64,000 nt of DNA, from assembly GCF_900129545.1 (NCBI RefSeq), contig NZ_FQWB01000004.1:124001-188000 (forward strand), written 5' to 3'. Below are positions 28,547-38,383 of the stretch, piece by piece; within the stretch, counting starts at the first letter, position 1; each line of letters begins with the position of its first letter. The translations under genes and the position numbers were made by a program. The notes under the pieces are model-generated. The model was given only the letters and a program-made list of their open reading frames with translations. It was not told where the DNA came from and made no database searches. The stretch is from Flavobacterium fluvii (lineage in GTDB: Bacteria; Bacteroidota; Bacteroidia; Flavobacteriales; Flavobacteriaceae).

Positions 28547-30091
28547 TTAGTAACCATCATTTTGTGGAATCGTTATAAACGAATTGGTATCAATTTCATA
28601 CTGTGGGATAGGCAACAACATATGATTTGAATCTGCATTTGCTTGAAGAGTTGAAAGACTTAACTTTGGATCAGGATATAGTGAATAATGCAAAGGATAC
28701 ATTACCGCAAAGTGGTCGCTCAATATTTTCTCTGCCGTCAAAGTGGTAGAGGTAACATTTAACCTCAATAAATCGAAAAACCGTTGGTTCTCAAAAGCAA
28801 ATTCCCATCTTCTTTCGTCTGCCAAAGCCTTTTCATAAACAGCCGTCGATACCGTGGTAGGCAAGGCTGTCAAACCTGCTCTCGTATGCACTTGATTAAT
28901 TAATCCCATACTTGCAGGAGTATTTCCATTGGCTTCCGCCAGCATCAACAACACATCCGAATAGCGAATAACAGGCCAGTCATTCTCCGCATCTCTCGCT
29001 ATCGTCACCACTGAAATGTATTTTTTAACATACAATACTGCTCTTGTTCCTGTACCAAAAACCCCAATATTGACTGCTTTTCTAACATCTGTTGCAGCGT
29101 AGGAAGTATTCAATTCACCGGCAGGGGTATTATTTCCGCTACCGTCTCCATTTATTACAGCAGAACCACTATTTAATGGAGCAAATAAATTAGGAAGGGT
29201 GTTACCCATACCCAAACCACCAGCTTTGAAACGAATGGCAAAAAGTGTTTCCTTGTTCATTTCATTGGAAATGGAAAAAACATTGGCATAAGAAGATTCC
29301 AAACCATAACCACTATTCGAAACAACATCGTTCAACAAGACTGCCGCTTCTGCTTTTCTGTTTAAAGTGAGATACACTTTGGCCAACAATGCTTTTGCAG
29401 ACCATTTGTTTGCAAGTCCAAGTTCAGCAGGTATGACACCAAACTTGGCACTGCTGGCATAGGCTGCTGCATTTACCAAATCGGCTTCAATCAATTTGTA
29501 AATATCTTCTTTAGAAGAACGGTTTATCGTTTTTGATTCTGCTGGAGTTACTGCTTCATGTATCAAGAACACTCCTCCATACAATCGTACCAAATTAAAA
29601 TAATGGTAAGCCCTGATAAAGGAAGCTTCGGCAGCCAAACTTTTACGTTCAGCTTCTGTCACCGGAACTGCGGCATTTTCATATTCAATTTTACCTGTAC
29701 TCGCATTATAATTTGCTTTAACAGCATTTAAAACAAGATTGGCGCTTCTTATGTTATTATAAGTATTCAACCAATAATTATAAATACCTTGATGAGAACT
29801 TGATGGATAAAATTCATCCAAAAAACTCAAATCATAATTCACGGACGAAGTAGATCCAGGCACACCCATTATCGAATTGTCACTGCGCAACTCCGACATT
29901 TTCCATTCCTCCAACAAGGGTTTTTGAAGCCCTCTGTAGCAACCTGTCAACGCAGTTCTAATCTCGCCATAATTGGAGTAATAGGTGGCTGTGCTTATGT
30001 TAGATTCCGGATATAAATCGATGATGTCGCTACATCCAGTTAAACCAGCCAATAAAAGAACCATTATATATTTGAATGCTTTCATAATCAA
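28547..30091 (-). CDS. SusD-family surface glycan-binding lipoprotein
   Basis: 514 residues. Lipoprotein signal with lipobox LTGC, Cys20. SusD/RagB features: the N-terminal SIS-ATYYSNYGEIRTALTGCYRGL segment, tetratricopeptide-like helices, RAYHYFNLVRLYGG, and the C-terminal ALADERRWEFAFENQRFFDLLRL block near 405-435. It caps the SusC transporter at the outer surface and binds alginate oligomers. It starts 12 bp after susC, in the same transcript. Substrate inferred from the adjacent PL6 and the shared operator. Confidence 0.95.
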   Translation of the reverse strand: MIMKAFKYIMVLLLAGLTGCSDIIDLYPESNISTATYYSNYGEIRTALTGCYRGLQKPLLEEWKMSELRSDNSIMGVPGSTSSVNYDLSFLDEFYPSSSHQGIYNYWLNTYNNIRSANLVLNAVKANYNASTGKIEYENAAVPVTEAERKSLAAEASFIRAYHYFNLVRLYGGVFLIHEAVTPAESKTINRSSKEDIYKLIEADLVNAAAYASSAKFGVIPAELGLANKWSAKALLAKVYLTLNRKAEAAVLLNDVVSNSGYGLESSYANVFSISNEMNKETLFAIRFKAGGLGMGNTLPNLFAPLNSGSAVINGDGSGNNTPAGELNTSYAATDVRKAVNIGVFGTGTRAVLYVKKYISVVTIARDAENDWPVIRYSDVLLMLAEANGNTPASMGLINQVHTRAGLTALPTTVSTAVYEKALADERRWEFAFENQRFFDLLRLNVTSTTLTAEKILSDHFAVMYPLHYSLYPDPKLSLSTLQANADSNHMLLPIPQYEIDTNSFITIPQNDGY

Positions 30092-30103
30092 GTTTGTTTT
30101 AAA

Positions 30104-33100
30104 TTAAAAATTAATATCTATTCCGATGATTACTGTTTTAGGTATCGGGAAAGATCCTCTTTGGTATCCATCAATTAAAGGATTCGTTCCATAAACTCCT
30201 GCATTGAAACGTCCTTCTGGATTAATTCCCCTGTATCCCTTAGCCGAATGGAAGTACATATTTTGTCCAGAAGAATACAAACGCAAGGAACTCAATCCAA
30301 GTTGTTTGTACATTGATTCTGGAAAATTAAACCCAATATTGACTTCTCTCAATGCAAAATAAGAAGCATCTTCCACCACATAATCAGTCAGCATCCAGTT
30401 GAACCCGGCTGTTTCATAAGGTGTTTTCCCATCTCCAGGATACATTTCGCTTAGCCAACGATTCGCAGTATAGTTTGTATTACGCTGTTTTGTCTCGTTG
30501 TAATTAGGATCTCCATTAATCAAGTCTCCCCCTTGAACACCTTGAAACGTAAAACTAAGGTCAAATGATTTGTAAGTTAGGTTATTCGTAATTCCCCAAT
30601 TAAAATCCGGATAAGGATTTCCTATTACCGTTCTGTCATCATTATCAATGATGTTGTCCCCATTCACATCCACCAATTTCAAACCTCCAGGAATAAACAA
30701 GTTAGCTAGTTGACTTGTCAAACCTGATGCTTTCGCTGCATCAATTTGTTTTTGTGAAAGCCACACCCCATCTGTTTTGAAACCATAGAATTGAACCAAT
30801 GGATCTCCCACTTTAGATTGATACACCTCCGTACGTTCTCCCTGGTTTCTCAAATAAGCTTCACTTCCTAACTCTCTAACTCTATTCTCTGTATGAGAAA
30901 AATTAGCAGAAGTAGTCCATTTGAAATCTCTGGTTTTAACATTTGTGGTTGATAGTTCAAGCTCATACCCTTTATTATTCATGCTTCCTATATTGTTCCA
31001 TGAGAGAGGAACACCCGTAAATGCCATCACAGCTTGTTGCAACAGCAATTTATCGGTTTTAGACTGATAAACATCTACAGTAAGATTAATCCTGTTTTTA
31101 AGCAAAGAAAGATCCAATCCTAAATTTGTTTGATAGGTGGTTTCCCAAGTAAGATCTGGATTGGCAAGAATTCCTGATGTAGGTGCCTGTCCTGAAACTG
31201 AAGAACCTGTCCCTGAACCCAATGAATAGTTTGCAGAAGTCAATAAATCAACAAATCCATAATCTAGAATTCTATTATTACCAGAAGTACCATAACTTGC
31301 CCTAAGTGTAAGTTTGTCTAACCACTCTGCCTTGCTCAAAAACTCTTCTTTGGAAACTACCCAACCTGCTGAAGCAGCCGGAAAATTCCCCCATTTATGA
31401 CCAGGACCAAAATAAGAACTACCATCGGCACGGAAACTGGCAGACAATAAATACTTGCTTTTATAAGCATAATTAACCCTTGCCAAATAAGACAACAAAC
31501 CTGTTTGGACGTTAGATCCAAAAGTTCCTGCCTTATCGATAACCAAAGCATTATTTAATGTTCTAATTTCATCACTTGGATAGTCCTGACCCGTGGTTTG
31601 CGATCTTTCAACCCTGGTTTTTTGGGCCGTATATCCTAATAATGCCTCAAGAGAGTGATCTCCAAATGTCTTTTTGTAATTCAAGGTGTTTTCAGACAGC
31701 AAGTCAATAAGAGTACTATTGATATACACCCCTTTATTTACTATTCCGTCACCTGTTGCGTTTCTATCTGCCCATTCAAATCTCTTGCCATAATTCATGT
31801 ATACACTGGCCATTGTTTTGAAATCTAGACCCGGAAGTATATTATAAGTCAAACTTGCACTACTTTGCAATCTATATTCGTCGGTAGTGATTTCCTGGCT
31901 AAGAAGAGAAGCCATTGGGTTATTTTGTGCCGAGTTAAATGGACTTGCCACTGTTGGCCCCCAATTAGTCCCGTCAGGCATTTTTCCTGAATAAGTCAAT
32001 GTATTAAAATGTCTTGGATGCGAGAAATCACCCGCTTTTACGCTTGCCCATTGCGTATTTTGATGCACAAATGCCGCTGTTGCTTCATTGTGATAAATCG
32101 GCAGAAAACTTGGGTAACGAATGAAATTGGTGAAATTTTCCGAAGGAGTTTCTTTCGTTGAAAATGAAGGATTCAAATTTACGGAAAGCTTTAGTTTCTT
32201 ACTCAAATCGACATCCAACTTGGAACGAAAATTATATTTTTCGAAATTACTTTTAATCATTACACCTTCATCTCCATTGTAACCTCCAGAAATAAAATAG
32301 CGAACCGTTTTACTTCCTCCCGTGGCACTCAACTGGATATTTCTGAAATCAGCCGTTTGCAAAACCTCGTCTTGGTAATCAATCCCTTTTCCTCCCAACA
32401 TGTCTTGTTCAATCACATAAGTAGCCCTATTGTTGGCAGAAATTGTATTTGTGGACGCAACAACACTTGGATCAGTCGCTTTTAAATCACGTTCGGCGAA
32501 CAAGCGTTCCACATAGTCTGTAGAAGACATAATAGGATATGTGCTGTAAGCCGATTTTACACCACTTGAATATTTGAACGAATATCGAACTTTATCTGAT
32601 TTACCACTTTTGGTAGTAACCAATATAACACCACCTGACCCACGAGAACCATAAATGGCTGCAGAGGCAGCATCTTTCAATACCTCAACAGATTCAACAT
32701 CGGCCATGTTCAATGCAGACAATCCGTCCGGAACGGGTTGTCCATCAATAACAATAAGCGGACTTGAAGTTGCATTGATTGAACCAATTCCTCTAATTGA
32801 TATTTTAGTATCGGAACCCGCCTCTGACGAGGTGTTTTGAACATAAACCCCTGCAATTTTTCCTTGCAAAGCTTGATCAAGTCTTGACACGGCAACTTCT
32901 TCCAGTTTTTCGTTTTTGTATTTTGACACCGCCCCAGTCACGCTAGATCTTTTTTGTGTACCATATCCAATAACTACTACTTCATCAAGCGCACTTGCCG
33001 ACTCTTTCAAAGTAACGTCTATTACTTGATTTTTACCTACCACAATAATTTGAGGTTCGAAACCTATGAAAGAAAATTTCAAAACTGATTTTGAATTTTT

Positions 33101-33283
33101 TACATTAATAGAATATTTACCTTCTATATCTGTTGAAACCCCCTTGTCTTCAAAGTTTACAGATACACTTGGTATTGGCATTCCTTTTTCATCTACCACA
33201 GTCCCTGAAATTTTTATTTTATCAGTCTGTGCATAAATAATAGAGGTGAAAATTAAGAGAAACAATAAAATTGGTTTTTTCAT
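30104..33283 (-). CDS. SusC-family TonB-dependent outer-membrane transporter
   Basis: 1059 residues. Signal peptide, carboxypeptidase-regulatory-like domain (about 22-98), SusC signature LDEVVVIGYGTQKRSSVTGAVS, plug domain (GIGSINATSSPLIVIDGQP, VESVEVLKDAASAAIYGSRGSGGVILVTTK), then a 22-strand barrel ending IIGIDINF. With SusD it imports oligosaccharides using TonB energy. The only promoter with a GntR operator (33787-33830) lies about 500 bp upstream, implying an unusually long leader. Confidence 0.97.
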   Translation of the reverse strand: MKKPILLFLLIFTSIIYAQTDKIKISGTVVDEKGMPIPSVSVNFEDKGVSTDIEGKYSINVKNSKSVLKFSFIGFEPQIIVVGKNQVIDVTLKESASALDEVVVIGYGTQKRSSVTGAVSKYKNEKLEEVAVSRLDQALQGKIAGVYVQNTSSEAGSDTKISIRGIGSINATSSPLIVIDGQPVPDGLSALNMADVESVEVLKDAASAAIYGSRGSGGVILVTTKSGKSDKVRYSFKYSSGVKSAYSTYPIMSSTDYVERLFAERDLKATDPSVVASTNTISANNRATYVIEQDMLGGKGIDYQDEVLQTADFRNIQLSATGGSKTVRYFISGGYNGDEGVMIKSNFEKYNFRSKLDVDLSKKLKLSVNLNPSFSTKETPSENFTNFIRYPSFLPIYHNEATAAFVHQNTQWASVKAGDFSHPRHFNTLTYSGKMPDGTNWGPTVASPFNSAQNNPMASLLSQEITTDEYRLQSSASLTYNILPGLDFKTMASVYMNYGKRFEWADRNATGDGIVNKGVYINSTLIDLLSENTLNYKKTFGDHSLEALLGYTAQKTRVERSQTTGQDYPSDEIRTLNNALVIDKAGTFGSNVQTGLLSYLARVNYAYKSKYLLSASFRADGSSYFGPGHKWGNFPAASAGWVVSKEEFLSKAEWLDKLTLRASYGTSGNNRILDYGFVDLLTSANYSLGSGTGSSVSGQAPTSGILANPDLTWETTYQTNLGLDLSLLKNRINLTVDVYQSKTDKLLLQQAVMAFTGVPLSWNNIGSMNNKGYELELSTTNVKTRDFKWTTSANFSHTENRVRELGSEAYLRNQGERTEVYQSKVGDPLVQFYGFKTDGVWLSQKQIDAAKASGLTSQLANLFIPGGLKLVDVNGDNIIDNDDRTVIGNPYPDFNWGITNNLTYKSFDLSFTFQGVQGGDLINGDPNYNETKQRNTNYTANRWLSEMYPGDGKTPYETAGFNWMLTDYVVEDASYFALREVNIGFNFPESMYKQLGLSSLRLYSSGQNMYFHSAKGYRGINPEGRFNAGVYGTNPLIDGYQRGSFPIPKTVIIGIDINF

Positions 33284-33786
33284 AATTTATTCATTTTAAT
33301 ATTAATTGGGTTTTTTAGTTAATCGTTTTTGCATGCTATTTCTAATTTGATTCTTGGTTTAGAAATAAATTAAATTGTTTTTCTTATTTTTATTTCATTG
33401 AAGGTGGTTATTGATTTTTTAAATAATTAATTTTCGATTCCATTAAATAGTTTTTACCAAAAGCGTCAATAAAAACAGTATTCCAAATTATTTCAATATC
33501 GTATCATTAAATAACTTGTCAATAAGGTTTTTCAACGATTCAAAATTAAAATTTGCTTATAAACAATAATCCTTAAATAGGGATAAAATCGTCCAATGTT
33601 AGATAATCTCGTCATAAAACTTTGAACTTTAAGCCTGAATACTTGTTCTAGCGCAATAAATCTTATCCCGTCAATCATACCTGTTTGATACAGAAAATTT
33701 TATGTGTCTTCAAATAATTTTTGACAAAGTTTTACAAAAAAAATTTTCTATATTTACCCATAAAACAGTATGATTTTCCTTGTTAT
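33284..33786 (-). other. Long untranslated leader of susC
   Basis: About 500 bp between the susC start and operator D. I see no gene, no strong hairpin with a T-run and no second operator. It is AT-rich. If transcription starts at the -7 box inside operator D, this is a 5' leader of about 530 nt that could carry post-transcriptional control. Confidence 0.5.
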
Positions 33787-33830
33787 TTTGGATAACCAAA
33801 TTGGTTATCCAATTTGGTTGCCCAAATATA
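33787..33830 (-). promoter_or_regulatory. GntR operator D with susCD promoter (3 units)
   Basis: Units TTGGATAACCAA, TTGGTTATCCAA and TTGGTTGCCCAA at 13-bp spacing (33787-33826). The minus-strand -7 box TATATTTG (33823-33830) overlaps the outer unit. Confidence 0.9.
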
Positions 33831-33930
33831 TCACTATTATTTTGAATAAAAAATAAATAATATATATTTTTTAGATTATTATTTTTAGTAAACCAAAAAT
33901 ATTTAATCATTTGGCCACATATACAAATGC

Positions 33931-33962
33931 AAAAAAGACAATTGCAATTCGCATCAATTGTC
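33931..33962 (-). terminator. Terminator after the tandem jelly-roll genes
   Basis: Stem GACAATTG/CAATTGTC (33937-33944 and 33955-33962) with a 10-nt loop, then TTTTTT on the minus strand. It lies about 95 bp past the stop at 34057. Confidence 0.75.
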
Positions 33963-34056
33963 AGTTCTAAAAGAAAAAAATACCGACAACAAATTAGAGT
34001 CAAACAAGTTTCTTAAAAAACCCAAATTTTACAACAATGGAGATTTAAAATGATTT

Positions 34057-35154
34057 TTATTTTTTGAGCATCTTGACTGCTTTCGTTGCTGATCCATTTC
34101 TCAAAAATTTAACGAAATACAATCCTGAACTTAAACGGGAAAGATCCAAATTACTGGATGCAAGTTGTAGGGACCCCATTAATTTTCCATTGGTATTGAA
34201 GATTTGAATACCGTCATAATTCTCCCTGATTTTATCCGAAAGTTCCAAATTATCGTAAACAGGATTAGGAAACAAAACAACATCTTCAATGCTCGAAGAA
34301 AATTCTTCTGTAGACAATGTCCCTTCTGATATACTAAAATCCGAGAAACGAATAGAATCATCTCGTAAACTTGCTTGATCAAGCAAACTCCTGTATATTC
34401 CCCATTTTGGACGAATAAAACTGTTGTCAACCCCTCCCACTCCTAGTCGGATAGTGGAAACATCTGGATTACTGTAACTTAGCACCGTAACTCCATTATC
34501 AACTCTCTTAATGGTAATGGAATAAGTTCCAGATGTAGCTATTTTTATTGTTTCAATTGCCTCCACCCAAATACCTTCAAATAAGGACATATCCAAATTT
34601 TTATATTTATTCGTGCTTAAAGAACTTTCTTTAACATAGTTAAGTTCTAATTTATTGGGTGTCCCTTTTCTCAGGGTCAAGGTAAAAATAGGATCGTCAT
34701 CATCGCCACCCACAGCTTTAACCTGGTGAATGTGCGTAAAATTGGATGAAGGCTTAAATCCAACAGGTACTTTAAACCTCCATTTATAAGTGACAGTTTC
34801 TCCCAGCGTACCTTTCAAATTATCAGGAGATGAGTCATATGTTTTAATTTCTACTCGTTGTCTATCAAAATTAATGCAACGATCATTATCAGGTGTCACA
34901 TGAATATAAAATTCAAAAACATTTTTACTTAATTCTGTATCAAATACTTCGGCAATATGTCGTCCAAAAGAACCGTGAACACATTCAGGATCTTCCACGG
35001 TATTATAACCCGGCGCAAAAACGCTGTTGATTAATTCATAGGTATTTCCGGGACCGTCGGCGTTCAAGGTAACCTGTGCTTTAGATGAAAATGAATTTCC
35101 TATTAAAACTAATGATACCAATATGTAAAAGCGTGAATAATTAAGGTTCATCAT
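34057..35154 (-). CDS. Jelly-roll polysaccharide-lyase-like protein with T9SS domain (copy 2)
   Basis: About 365 residues from ATG at 35154, where a proper signal peptide begins (LNYSRFYILVSLVLIGNSFSSKAQ); the longer frame from 35238 overlaps the upstream gene and is unlikely. The domain (about 25-285) has the pattern of jelly-roll lyases: FDRQRVEIKTY, then THIHQVKAV and PIFTLTLRKG, with Arg, Glu, His and Gln candidates for the cleft. I cannot fix the family; PL20/PL13-like folds are closest in style. It ends with a T9SS domain (VVLFPNPVYDN), so it is probably on the surface. It is a tandem paralog of 35219-36043, which lacks that domain. Confidence 0.65.
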   Translation of the reverse strand: MMNLNYSRFYILVSLVLIGNSFSSKAQVTLNADGPGNTYELINSVFAPGYNTVEDPECVHGSFGRHIAEVFDTELSKNVFEFYIHVTPDNDRCINFDRQRVEIKTYDSSPDNLKGTLGETVTYKWRFKVPVGFKPSSNFTHIHQVKAVGGDDDDPIFTLTLRKGTPNKLELNYVKESSLSTNKYKNLDMSLFEGIWVEAIETIKIATSGTYSITIKRVDNGVTVLSYSNPDVSTIRLGVGGVDNSFIRPKWGIYRSLLDQASLRDDSIRFSDFSISEGTLSTEEFSSSIEDVVLFPNPVYDNLELSDKIRENYDGIQIFNTNGKLMGSLQLASSNLDLSRLSSGLYFVKFLRNGSATKAVKMLKK

Positions 35155-35218
35155 TTTATAAATAGTTTTAAAAAACAGAAACTTGTGGCCCTGTTTATTA
35201 GCATTGATTCCATCAAAC

Positions 35219-36043
35219 TTATTTACCGGAAATGACACCTTCAGTTATTGAAAAATCAGCAAAACGAACAGCTTCATCTCTCAAGTCTTCGGCTTTTTTC
35301 AAACTGCGATAAATCCCCCATTTGGGCCTGATAAACTTATTGTCAGGTCTAATGGTCATTATGTTTGCACTGTTATAAGAAAGAATTTCAGTTCCGTCAT
35401 TGATTCGTTTTATGGTCATTGAATAAGTACCATTGGCACCCACCTTAATTACTTCTGTAATTTCAACCCATACATTTTCAAATTCGGATAGATTGGCACT
35501 GGCAACGACAGTTACATTGTCGTGAACCAAATTCATTTTGCTGATTTTTCCCTTCTTGGCCGTTAATGTAAAAATGGGCATTCCTTCAGATCCACCCACT
35601 GCTTTTATTTGGTGTAAATGCGTAAAATTGGTCGAAGGTTGAAACCCTGCAGGTAATTTAAATTTCCATTTATAGGTAATTGTTTCGCCCAAAGTGCCTT
35701 TCAAATTATCTGGGGAAGGTTCATAGGTTTTAATTTCAACCCGTTGACGATCAAAATTTTCGCATCGATCATTGTCTGGGGTTACGTGAGAATAAAATTC
35801 AAAAACATTTTCTTTCAAATCTACATCCCAAACTTCAGCTATGTGTCGCCCAAAATCGGCATGTACACATTCTGGATTCTCTACAGCTTCACTACCCGGA
35901 GCCAACACACCATTAATTAATTCATAGGTATTTCCTGGACCATCGGCTTTAAGTATTGCTTGTGCAGATCCTGAAAAAGAAGTTGTCAAAAACAGTATTG
36001 CCAAAGCACCTTTTGCATTAGTATGTATTTTCATTTTATTCAA
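35219..36043 (-). CDS. Jelly-roll polysaccharide-lyase-like protein (copy 1, periplasmic)
   Basis: 274 residues with signal peptide (ALAILFLTTSFSGSAQA). Closely similar throughout to the downstream copy (shared DGPGNTYELIN, ECVH-FGRHIAEV, HVTPDNDRC, FDRQRVEIKTY, IRPKWGIYRS). It stops right after the domain (SITEGVISGK) with no sorting domain, so it probably stays in the periplasm. It follows the esterase gene by 39 bp. Start may be Met4 (36034). Lyase function is inferred from motif style and context; a lectin-like role is possible. Confidence 0.65.
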   Translation of the reverse strand: MNKMKIHTNAKGALAILFLTTSFSGSAQAILKADGPGNTYELINGVLAPGSEAVENPECVHADFGRHIAEVWDVDLKENVFEFYSHVTPDNDRCENFDRQRVEIKTYEPSPDNLKGTLGETITYKWKFKLPAGFQPSTNFTHLHQIKAVGGSEGMPIFTLTAKKGKISKMNLVHDNVTVVASANLSEFENVWVEITEVIKVGANGTYSMTIKRINDGTEILSYNSANIMTIRPDNKFIRPKWGIYRSLKKAEDLRDEAVRFADFSITEGVISGK

Positions 36044-36082
36044 TTTAGGACAAAAATTACACCCATTGACACTATCGTAATT

Positions 36083-36979
36083 TTAATTAAAAAATCCAAT
36101 GGTTTTAAGGAATTCAATTATTGATTTGTTTATCTCGGCATTTTTTTCTTTATCAAATTTGCCGTGTACACCTCCTGCAACGGTCATAAATTGAGATTTA
36201 ACACCCAGTTTTTGAAGTTTCTTGTATAAATCTACCGACTGTTGGTAAGGAACCGTTGGATCTGCATCACCGTGAACAATGAAAATTGGCGGACTATTTT
36301 TAGTCACATACGAAATAGGTGAAACTGATTTTATAAAACCATCATTTTTAACATTGTCTCCCAGCCAAAATTTAGGCGAAGAACTTTTGTGTTCTGGCCC
36401 ATAAGTCCAGTCCCAAACATCAGCAATACCATACTTATCAATAATGGCAGCCACTTTTACGTTCTCAACTCCTGGACAATTGGTGTCAAAACGATGATCG
36501 TTGCCCAATAATCCGCCCATCAAAGCAAGATGACCGCCGGCACTTCCGCCCATAATCACTATTTTGTTGGGATCTATGTTAAGTTCTTTTGCATTTTTTA
36601 TTAAATAAATCAACATACAACGGGTATCTTCTACGGCTGCAGGCGCTTTGGCTTGGCCAGACAAACGGTACTCCATGTTAGCCACTGCAAAACCGGCTTT
36701 AAAGAATGTATTAAATCCACCTTGAGATTCCTTAGTTCCTTTGTTCCATCCACCGCCGTGTATATTGATAATAACTGGAGTAGGTTTTGATGCATTGGGG
36801 TTAAGATACAAATCTGTTCTTCCGTCCCAGCCGTTTACTTTTGTATAAACCACGTCTAGCTTAGCCACATAACCCGTAGGAATCACGACCGGTTTTGTAG
36901 TTATGGTATCTTGTGTTTGCGCCAATGAAGATAAAGACAGCATTGCTGCCATAATAGGTAATAAAATTCTCTTTTTCAA
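36083..36979 (-). CDS. Alpha/beta-hydrolase carbohydrate esterase
   Basis: 298 residues. Signal peptide (PIMAAMLSLSSLAQ). Alpha/beta-hydrolase-3 type: oxyanion motif HGGGW (74-78), nucleophile elbow GGSAGGH with Ser146, acid in HGDADPTVP, His in GGVHGKFD. Secreted members in polysaccharide loci deacetylate glycans or release other acyl groups. It is followed closely by the two jelly-roll proteins, so they probably act on the same acylated polymer. It follows a terminator, so expression may need read-through from the operator E transcript. Confidence 0.8.
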   Translation of the reverse strand: MKKRILLPIMAAMLSLSSLAQTQDTITTKPVVIPTGYVAKLDVVYTKVNGWDGRTDLYLNPNASKPTPVIINIHGGGWNKGTKESQGGFNTFFKAGFAVANMEYRLSGQAKAPAAVEDTRCMLIYLIKNAKELNIDPNKIVIMGGSAGGHLALMGGLLGNDHRFDTNCPGVENVKVAAIIDKYGIADVWDWTYGPEHKSSSPKFWLGDNVKNDGFIKSVSPISYVTKNSPPIFIVHGDADPTVPYQQSVDLYKKLQKLGVKSQFMTVAGGVHGKFDKEKNAEINKSIIEFLKTIGFFN

Positions 36980-37015
36980 TTTTTAAGTTCTTTTGAAGTT
37001 AATAATAGACGTATT

Positions 37016-37059
37016 TTAAAAATTATGCGATATTTTTTTTGCTAAAAAATATCGCATAA
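37016..37059 (-). terminator. Terminator after the 398-residue T9SS protein gene
   Basis: Sixteen-bp stem (37023-37038 with 37044-37059, outer half TTATGCGATA), short loop, then TTTTT on the minus strand. Confidence 0.8.
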
Positions 37060-37084
37060 AGTATTATATTTAAATCTCTTTCCT

Positions 37085-38281
37085 TTATTCGACAATCAAT
37101 TTTTTGGTCTCCGATTTTCCGTCCTCAGTGATTTTTACAACGTAAGCCCCCTTGGCAAGGCTGGACACATTGATTGGTTCAGAAGTCGTTTTCGTTTGAA
37201 GCACTTTTTGCCCTAAAATATTATAGATGACAACTTGTTTTTCGCTGTTGTTGGCAGAGTTGATGTACAATGCCCCATTTGAAACTGGATTTGGATATAC
37301 TTTCAATTCTGATATTTGAGATTTTGATAATCCAAGATTTGCATCAGTTTTAACTCTTATATTATCAAGATAGATACCATTACTACCATTATGATTATAA
37401 AACAACATCATATTAGTCATAGTATTTCCTGTATAAGAGCTATTAACAATAGAAGCTGGTGTTGATGTTACATATGAGTTTGCCGTAGTAGCATCTGGAT
37501 CAGGAATAGAAGAGGACCCGTCTTGTCTTACCTTAAGAGTCCAAGCATTTGTGGAAGGTGTATAAGTTACAGTTACAGAAATAGAATTTCCACCAACTAG
37601 TATGTTACCAACTGTTAGCAAACTACTAAAAGTACTGCTTTCGGGAGATGCCGTATAACTCAAACCACCAGTAAAACTTCCAAAATCAACACGGTTAGTA
37701 GTACCTGAGGCGTCTCCCGATAATATAACAGCATAACCACTAGCAGATGAACCTGTTGCAATTGGTAAATTAGCGGCAGCATCCGTAGCTAAAATAACTC
37801 CTCCACACATCCCTAATCCAGAGTTAAGTGCTCCTGGCAACACATTTAATATAGTTGATTTATTAATACGCATACCAAATGACCACGTAATTACATTCGT
37901 ATTAGTATTTAATATCGGAGTAAATGGAGCACTTATACTACTTAATGGTACCGCAACAGTAGACGTACCTCTATAAGTAAGTGTAGAACCTTGAATACTT
38001 AAATTTGTACTGTATGTTTGAGGTGTTGCATTCCAAATACAATTCAAACCACTAGTTCCATTACTTGATCCTAAATAAAAACCAGCTGGTGAACTATTAT
38101 ATCCTGTATAGGTAAATTTAGCATCAGACACACTACTTGTAGGTGTTGAAGTTGTGAATCCAGCATTAGAAGTAACACTATTTGGAAATGTTGCAGGGTC
38201 AAAATTATCAAAGAATAGAGACGTCTGCCCATAAGAGAGAGAAAATGCCAATAAAACAGATAATTGTAAAATTCTTTTCAT
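37085..38281 (-). CDS. T9SS surface protein of unknown function, GntR-regulated
   Basis: 398 residues. Signal peptide (LQLSVLLAFSLSYGQ), then a region of about 300 residues rich in Ser, Thr, Gly and Asn that looks like an all-beta concanavalin-type or adhesin-like fold. There are no catalytic motifs I recognise. The type A T9SS domain starts near residue 324 (KVYPNPVSNG). Directly upstream is a 40-bp near-perfect palindromic GntR operator array with its -7 box, so it belongs to the alginate regulon. An alginate-binding or adhesion role is inferred. It is the only gene between its promoter and a terminator. Confidence 0.75.
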   Translation of the reverse strand: MKRILQLSVLLAFSLSYGQTSLFFDNFDPATFPNSVTSNAGFTTSTPTSSVSDAKFTYTGYNSSPAGFYLGSSNGTSGLNCIWNATPQTYSTNLSIQGSTLTYRGTSTVAVPLSSISAPFTPILNTNTNVITWSFGMRINKSTILNVLPGALNSGLGMCGGVILATDAAANLPIATGSSASGYAVILSGDASGTTNRVDFGSFTGGLSYTASPESSTFSSLLTVGNILVGGNSISVTVTYTPSTNAWTLKVRQDGSSSIPDPDATTANSYVTSTPASIVNSSYTGNTMTNMMLFYNHNGSNGIYLDNIRVKTDANLGLSKSQISELKVYPNPVSNGALYINSANNSEKQVVIYNILGQKVLQTKTTSEPINVSSLAKGAYVVKITEDGKSETKKLIVE

Positions 38282-38339
38282 AATAATAGTTTTAGATTGA
38301 TTGAAATAGTTTTATAATAATTTAAAAATTTTATTATAT

Positions 38340-38383
38340 TTTGGAGAACCAAACTGGTTTACCAATTTGGTTCTCCAAATATA
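38340..38383 (-). promoter_or_regulatory. GntR operator E with promoter (3 units, near-perfect palindrome)
   Basis: Units TTGGAGAACCAA, CTGGTTTACCAA and TTGGTTCTCCAA at 13-bp spacing. The whole 40 bp (38340-38379) reads almost the same on both strands. The minus-strand -7 box TATATTTG (38376-38383) overlaps it. The rest of the 392-bp gap (38282-38673) holds only this site and the terminator at 38598-38632. Confidence 0.9.

Noticed and set aside
33710..34003. 97-residue minus-strand frame upstream of susC
   Set aside because: It runs through operator D, the -7 box and a terminator hairpin; composition is that of AT-rich non-coding DNA.
35155..35238. N-terminal extension of the second jelly-roll protein
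   Set aside because: It overlaps the upstream gene and has no export signal; a typical signal peptide starts at ATG 35154.
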